From Anaerolineae bacterium (lineage in GTDB: Bacteria > Chloroflexota > Anaerolineae > JAFGEY01), in contig JAFGJF010000412.1 in the NCBI GenBank assembly GCA_016929205.1, positions 1-45,139 on the forward strand: DNA of 45,139 nt, in the 5' to 3' direction. The position numbers and the translations under genes were made by a program. Under the pieces are notes generated by a model. That model saw nothing but the letters and a program-made list of their open reading frames with translations, ran no database searches and had not been told where the DNA came from. Each line of letters opens with the position of its first letter. The stretch's first letter is position 1. Below, piece after piece: positions 40,905 through 45,139 of the stretch.

Positions 40905-43900
40905 ATGGACCTGGTTGGACAAACACTAGGACAATTTGAAATCACCCAGGAACTGGGTAAAGGTGGCATGGCCACCGTCTACAAGGCCTACCAGCCCAGT
41001 CTGCACCGCGACGTGGCGATCAAGGTGCTCTCGCCCGCCTTGGCTGAGGATATGGACCTGGTCAAACGATTCCTGCGCGAGGCCCAGTCCGCGGCGGCCA
41101 TTCACCACCCCAACGTGATCACCATCCACGACGTGAGCAGCCAGGACGAGATCCACTATATCGTGATGGAATACGTCGAGGGCATGACCCTGGCCGAACT
41201 GCTCGCCGAAAACCAGCTCTTGTCGCCCGAACGGATCCTGAACATCGCCCGGCAGATTGCCGCCGCGCTCGATTATGCCCACAGCAAGGGCTTTATCCAC
41301 CGCGACATCAAGCCCAGCAACATCATGATCAATCCCGACCAGGCCGATCGCATCACCCTGATGGACTTTGGCCTGGTGCGGGCCGCGAGCGGCAGCCGCC
41401 TGACGCGGACGGGGTTCATCATGGGCACGGCGGACTATATGTCCCCCGAACAGGCCCGGGGTGACGCGATCGATCATCGCACCGACATTTATTCGTTTGG
41501 AGTGATGCTATACCACATGTTTACCGGCAACGTGCCTTTTGCCAAGCCCACGCCGCACGCGATCCTGATGGCCCACATTATGGACGAGCCGCCGGCCATG
41601 TCGGCCCCCAATCGCGCCATCTCGCGCGAGATCGAGGCCGTCGTGCGCAAGGCCATGGCCAAGAACCCCGACGAACGGTACGACTGGTCGGGCGACGTGG
41701 TCGCCGACCTGGAAACGGCCATTTTCCGGCCCGAAACCATGATCATGCCGCCCATGGAGCCGATGGCCCCCTACCAGCAGGCCGCGACGGTCGTCTCGCA
41801 GACCCCGCCAGGCGGCGTGCAGCCCTACCCCCAGACCCCGCCGCCGGGCATGCAGCCCTACCCGCAGACGCCGTCCGGAGGCGTGGCCTACCCGCAGACG
41901 CCGCCACCGGGTATGCAGCCCTACCCGCAGACGCCGTCACCCGGATATGGGTACGGGCAGCCCCAGGGCGCGGCCTACCCGCAGACGCCGCCGCCGGTCG
42001 CCGCTCCCAAAAAGAAGGCCGGGTGGATTTGGCCGGTGCTGATCGTCGTCGCCCTGCTGGTCGTCGGCGGCAGTATCGCCGCCATCCTGCTGCTGCCGCG
42101 CGTGCTGGGCCCGCGCCCGGTCGATCTCACCGCCACCGCCGTGGCCGCGCGGCCCAGCGCCACGCCTAGCCCCCAACCCAGGATCGATTCCTTTACCGTC
42201 AGCCCGGCCGAGATCACCCAGGGTGACAGCGTGTCCATCGAGTGGCGGGTTTCCGGCGTCGACTCGGTCGACATCAAGCCCAACGTCCGCCAGGGCGCGC
42301 CGTCCAGCGGCATCGTCAACGACGAACCATCCGAGACGACAACGTACGAGTTGATCCTCCCCGATGGCACGAGCGAGACCCGGCAGGTGATCGTCAACCC
42401 GGCGCCGGGCGCGCCCGAGATTGCCTATTTCCAGGCCACGCCGCCCGAACAGGTTCGAGGCCAGGAGGTCGAGCTGTCGTGGCAGGTCACCGGCCCGGTG
42501 GACAGAATCGAGATCAGCGTCAACTATAAGGTCGAATACACCGCTTTGCCGGCCGAGAAAACGCTGTCGATCAGCCTGGATAAAACGAGCACCCTGGTGC
42601 TGACCGCCTACGGCCGGGCCGATCAAAAAACGAGCAGGACGATCGAAATCGAGGTCGTCGATCCGACCCCGACGCCGACGGCCATCCCGACCGAGATCCC
42701 GACGGAGGTGCCGACCGAAACGCCATCGCCGACGCTGCCGCCCACGCTCACCCCGACCGCCAGCCCGACGCCGGCACAGGCCGCGACCCCGGCGCCAACC
42801 AAAGCACCGACCAGAGCGCCGACCCCGGCGGCGGAGCAGGGTGAAGAGGGTGTCTTGATCACCTTTGAAAATTTTGGCGCGTGGCGGCGCGGCGACGAGC
42901 CGAACGGCACCTTTACCCAGACCACCGAGCAGGTCAAGTCCGGCACGTACGCAGGCAAACTGAGCTACGATTTTACCAACGCCTCGTCGGACAACGACCT
43001 GGTGATCTTTGAACAAAAGACGGCCGTCGGCGGCAAGCCGAATCTGATCACCACCTGGGTGTACGGCGATGGCTCGGGACACTTTTTTAACGTCTGGATC
43101 CAGGATGCCAAGGGTGAGGTGTGGCAGATCGCCATGGGCCGGGTCTGGCAAACCGGGTGGGAAAAGATGAGAGGCATGATCGATCCGGCCCGTGAATGGC
43201 CCACCTCGCGCGTGTACGGCCCGGACGACAACGGGATCATAGACTATCCGATCCGCTTTAACGGCATCCTCGTCGACCGCGTAGACGGCCCCAAGACCGG
43301 CCAGATCTATTTCGACAACGTTGCTTTTTGGGAACCCGAAGGGGATCAAGAGGCAGAGAGCACACCTGCCCCCGGCAAGACGCCCGCAACAGGCACCGGC
43401 AGCGGCGGCGAGGTCGGCCGGATCATCTTTACCGTGCAGGACGGCGACACCTATTACCTCTATTCGACCGACCCCGGCTGGAGCAACATGGTCGAAATCG
43501 GCAAGACCAACCTGGCCAACTCGACCTGCGCTGAAAACAGCACCGCCGCCCGCACCCTCGACGGCAAGACGGTCAATTTGAAACCAATCGGCATCTGCCT
43601 CGTCGCCGGCACCGTCGGCTCGTGCGAGGCGCCCAACGGCCAGTACAAGGCCAATACCGCCAACGTCGGCGGATCCAATTACGCCGTCACTCTGAACACC
43701 AGCACCAAGCAGCTCCGCTCCTTTTACATCGGCCGGCTGGATATCACCGGCGGCATCGCCTGGGCCCCGGACAGCAGCCACTTTTTGTTCCGCGACCTGG
43801 ACATGGGCATCTGCCGGGCCAACGTCGACCGGGACGGCTACAACGTCGTCATCCCCAACACCTACCGCGAGTGGCCGACCCAGTTTGCGCCCGACGGATC

Positions 43901-44033
43901 GGTCGTTTACTATCTCAAGCTGGTCAGCGGCGCCAACGCCGACGTCTTTGTCGCCAAATCCGACGGCACCGGGGAACGCAATTTGACCAACGCCCCGATT
44001 GCGAAAAAGATGTGTCCCCGGTGGAAGAATTAG
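40905..44033 (+). CDS. Membrane Ser/Thr protein kinase with outer beta-propeller-like domain
   Basis: The 1042-residue kinase shares kinase and Ig-like parts with the gene upstream: GKGGMATVYKA, HRDIKPSN, DFGL and GTADYMSPEQ. A PYPQTP repeat segment (about 298-364) precedes one membrane helix at about 372-398. Two Ig-like domains follow, then a Thr/Pro linker and an outer domain. That domain has a carbohydrate-binding-like beta sandwich (about 645-805: GTYAGKLSYDF, YFDNVAFWEP) and a C-terminal TolB/PD40-like set of strands (about 835-1042: TPDGSHFLF-like SSHFLFRD, QFAPDGSVVYYL). AGAAAGG lies upstream of the ATG. Its output is phosphorylation; the outer half probably senses a sugar or wall fragment. 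It ends before the terminator at 44139. Confidence 0.92.
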   Translation: MDLVGQTLGQFEITQELGKGGMATVYKAYQPSLHRDVAIKVLSPALAEDMDLVKRFLREAQSAAAIHHPNVITIHDVSSQDEIHYIVMEYVEGMTLAELLAENQLLSPERILNIARQIAAALDYAHSKGFIHRDIKPSNIMINPDQADRITLMDFGLVRAASGSRLTRTGFIMGTADYMSPEQARGDAIDHRTDIYSFGVMLYHMFTGNVPFAKPTPHAILMAHIMDEPPAMSAPNRAISREIEAVVRKAMAKNPDERYDWSGDVVADLETAIFRPETMIMPPMEPMAPYQQAATVVSQTPPGGVQPYPQTPPPGMQPYPQTPSGGVAYPQTPPPGMQPYPQTPSPGYGYGQPQGAAYPQTPPPVAAPKKKAGWIWPVLIVVALLVVGGSIAAILLLPRVLGPRPVDLTATAVAARPSATPSPQPRIDSFTVSPAEITQGDSVSIEWRVSGVDSVDIKPNVRQGAPSSGIVNDEPSETTTYELILPDGTSETRQVIVNPAPGAPEIAYFQATPPEQVRGQEVELSWQVTGPVDRIEISVNYKVEYTALPAEKTLSISLDKTSTLVLTAYGRADQKTSRTIEIEVVDPTPTPTAIPTEIPTEVPTETPSPTLPPTLTPTASPTPAQAATPAPTKAPTRAPTPAAEQGEEGVLITFENFGAWRRGDEPNGTFTQTTEQVKSGTYAGKLSYDFTNASSDNDLVIFEQKTAVGGKPNLITTWVYGDGSGHFFNVWIQDAKGEVWQIAMGRVWQTGWEKMRGMIDPAREWPTSRVYGPDDNGIIDYPIRFNGILVDRVDGPKTGQIYFDNVAFWEPEGDQEAESTPAPGKTPATGTGSGGEVGRIIFTVQDGDTYYLYSTDPGWSNMVEIGKTNLANSTCAENSTAARTLDGKTVNLKPIGICLVAGTVGSCEAPNGQYKANTANVGGSNYAVTLNTSTKQLRSFYIGRLDITGGIAWAPDSSHFLFRDLDMGICRANVDRDGYNVVIPNTYREWPTQFAPDGSVVYYLKLVSGANADVFVAKSDGTGERNLTNAPIAKKMCPRWKN
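41799..41995 (+). repeat. PYPQTP-coding repeats in the second kinase
   Basis: About six short GC-rich repeats encode QTPP-GGVQ-PYPQTP variants between the kinase domain and the membrane helix. The first kinase lacks them. They probably form a flexible, Pro-rich juxtamembrane spacer. Confidence 0.8.
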
Positions 44034-44138
44034 CTGATCCGGCGGATTAAAGCTGTTTAGTTTCGGGAAAGTTGTTTACTTTGGGGTTTGGGACCTCGAT
44101 CCGTGAAAGAAGAGTCGTTTACTCTACAGATGATTCAG

Positions 44139-44166
44139 GGCCATCTCTGCGAGACGGCCTTCTTTT
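44139..44166 (+). terminator. Terminator after the second kinase
   Basis: GGCCATCTC - TGC - GAGACGGCC (one mismatch) is followed by TTCTTTTATT. It lies ~105 bases after the kinase stop and probably ends the signalling island transcript. Confidence 0.65.
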
Positions 44167-44232
44167 ATTCTGCGATTTTCTTGGCAAATTTCCGCGTATC
44201 TTGAAATCTGGAGCGAACCAGGAACGAGTGAA

Positions 44233-44391
44233 TCATACCTGACAAGCCTGCAACTCACCCAGTACGTGTTCCTGAAAAGTCTGATACTTGCTGACTTGAG
44301 TCAGCAAGTCTTCAAGTGGAGTCAACTGAAGACCGTTAGTCAACGGAATCATTTCTGGCTCCTGCATGCAAAGATTACTGAGTCCAGCCAT
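44233..44391 (-). CDS. 52-residue ORF coupled to the GIY-YIG gene
   Basis: Reading the minus strand, the TGA of the GIY-YIG gene shares its A with an ATG (TGATG), opening a 52-residue frame that ends at TGA 44235-44233. The product begins MAGLSNLCMQEPEMIPL, contains a helical acidic stretch (TPLEDLLTQVSKYQTFQ) and two cysteines, and has no membrane helix. TGATG coupling is a strong sign of translation. The family is unknown. Its DNA carries a 10-base inverted repeat at 44286-44309 (ACTTGCTGAC / GTCAGCAAGT). Confidence 0.6.
   Translation of the reverse strand: MAGLSNLCMQEPEMIPLTNGLQLTPLEDLLTQVSKYQTFQEHVLGELQACQV
44286..44309. repeat. Perfect inverted repeat inside the coupled small ORF
   Basis: ACTTGCTGAC - TTGA - GTCAGCAAGT. 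It could form an mRNA hairpin within the 52-residue ORF or act as a protein binding site. Confidence 0.5.
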
Positions 44392-44858
44392 CAATGTGTC
44401 CCAAAATCATTGTAGCGTGTACCCAGAGCCACAGCGGCATATATCTCCAGCAAGGTTTGCTCTAGCAGCTCTGATTCTTCTACAAAACGGACCTGCATCC
44501 GGCGAACCCGCGCTTTTGCCGCCGTAAAGGCATCCGTAAAAACAGGATCTCGTTCGAGTTCAGCACGAGATCCTGTTGATCCATAACTGGCTTCAGTTTT
44601 TCCGGTTGCCTCACGGGCCAGGCGAAAAGCAAACGGTGCGCTGTTGTGTCCCGAGCTAGGGCGGCAATGCTGCTGAAGCCGCTGGCGAATACGGCCACTT
44701 CGACCTACGTAGAGAGGACACTCATCCTCGTAAAATACGTATATGCCTGACAAGGGCATCTCGCGTGGGAGCTTGGCTACATTGACAAGTTGCATAGACT
44801 TGAGTTCTTGGAACCGTTCATCCAAACGCTCGATCAATTTCTCAAAGCTTTCGTTCAT
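44391..44858 (-). CDS. GIY-YIG nuclease-family protein
   Basis: I chose the ATG at 44858 (MNESFEK, GGAGG 6 bases upstream) over an in-frame start at 44900. The 155-residue protein has a helical lead of ~30 residues and then the GIY-YIG core: GIY at 38-40, LYVGRSG at 49-55 with a basic RIRQRLQQH helix, a late acidic helix (EQTLLEIYAA, candidate metal-ligand Glu) and the ending YNDFGTH. GIY-YIG enzymes cut DNA or RNA with one metal ion. This stand-alone form resembles accessory or phage-related members, not UvrC. The TGATG junction with the following small ORF suggests a two-gene unit. Confidence 0.82.
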   Translation of the reverse strand: MNESFEKLIERLDERFQELKSMQLVNVAKLPREMPLSGIYVFYEDECPLYVGRSGRIRQRLQQHCRPSSGHNSAPFAFRLAREATGKTEASYGSTGSRAELERDPVFTDAFTAAKARVRRMQVRFVEESELLEQTLLEIYAAVALGTRYNDFGTH

Positions 44859-45128
44859 ATCGCCTCCATCCCGATCTGTGCGAGTCGTCTCTTTAGTCAA
44901 CCTGCTGAGAGCGTTACGGGTTTGGGACTTGGGGATAGAGGAAACACAGCATAGTTGAGAGTAATTGTCATCATTCTAGAACAAATAAAGATAGCGAGAA
45001 GAGAATCTATTCAAATGGAGTAGAAGGGAAATTGGCCCTTTGCGGCCAGCGCGACAAAATATAAAATCGGCTCCCTGTTTGAAATCTGGTAGAATACCAG
45101 TTGCCCAATCACACAAGGAGCCGACAAG
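44859..45128. other. Intergenic stretch before the right-edge gene
   Basis: I see no gene. TGGCC-CTTTGC-GGCCA near 45033 and AT-rich TTGAGA-16-TAGAAC near 44954 are weak signals. Two better inverted repeats near 45067-45124 are listed separately. Confidence 0.4.
45067..45124 (+). promoter_or_regulatory. Control region of the right-edge gene
   Basis: TCGGCTCC (45067-45074) is the exact complement of GGAGCCGA (45117-45124), which includes the ribosome site. Between them CTGGTA-GAA-TACCAG (45086-45100) is a perfect palindrome overlapping TGG-TAGAAT, an extended -10. If transcription starts upstream, the outer stem would hide the ribosome site. If this is an insertion sequence end, the outer pair might be chance. 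Confidence 0.35.
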
Positions 45129-45139
45129 ATGAATTGTAC
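45129..45139 (+). CDS. First codons of a gene running off the right edge
   Basis: AAGGAG lies 8 bases before ATG AAT TGT AC. Only MNC(T) is visible, so no function can be given. Confidence 0.5.

Noticed and set aside
41937..43781. 614-codon open frame on the minus strand inside the second kinase
   Set aside because: It is the antisense shadow of a GC-rich gene with clear domains on the plus strand; composition is Gly/Arg/Asp-rich and no family is recognisable.

Overview
The window looks like a chromosomal piece of a Chloroflexota bacterium, most likely class Anaerolineae. This is inferred from gene style and not proven. The signs are Thr/Pro-rich linkers after membrane helices, 'PDWL' repeat proteins, a MutL-like ATPase gene inside a run of membrane proteins of unknown function, an ATPase fused to an OmpR-type DNA-binding domain, a RodZ-like protein beside rplI, and tandem Pkn-type kinases with sensor-like C-termini. 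I see no rRNA, tRNA, CRISPR array or clear insertion sequence.

Positions 1-9913 are a cell-envelope region. Two plus-strand genes come first: a CotH/beta-helix protein cut by the left edge and a multi-spanning GT-C-like membrane protein. Facing them is a minus-strand operon: a large CotH protein, a DUF4956 membrane protein, a second CotH protein and a VTC-type (polyphosphate polymerase fold) protein. The operon has a near-consensus promoter whose 17-base spacer is filled by an inverted repeat.

Positions 10190-13879 are a plus-strand operon for a solute-binding lipoprotein, glycerate 2-kinase and carbamate kinase. Positions 13916-23442 hold a compact block of eight genes: small hydrophobic proteins, a DUF6754-like protein, an 1138-residue protein with about 22 exact and 10 degenerate PDW repeats, multi-pass membrane proteins, a MutL/ASKHA ATPase and a protein with lipoyl-like and KOW-like ends. 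Tight overlaps and one promoter in front suggest one machine of unknown function at the membrane. This is the best candidate here for an undescribed system.

Positions 23545-30038 carry mostly single genes: an AAA-type ATPase/winged-helix regulator with a URO-D-family protein, a DUF1858 redox protein, a conserved unknown, and a minus-strand run rplI - rodZ-like - terminator - rimO. Positions 30208-44033 begin with a dihydropyrimidinase-type amidohydrolase overlapped by a response regulator. A signalling island follows: a 50-residue membrane peptide, an ATPase-TPR protein, a protein with a HEPN-like motif, TPR-like repeats and three zinc ribbons, a zinc-ribbon membrane sensor, and two tandem paralogous Ser/Thr kinases whose outer parts differ (SUMF1/FGE domain versus a TolB-like domain).

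The right end holds a minus-strand GIY-YIG protein coupled by TGATG to a hidden 52-codon ORF, and the first three codons of a plus-strand gene with a strong ribosome binding site.
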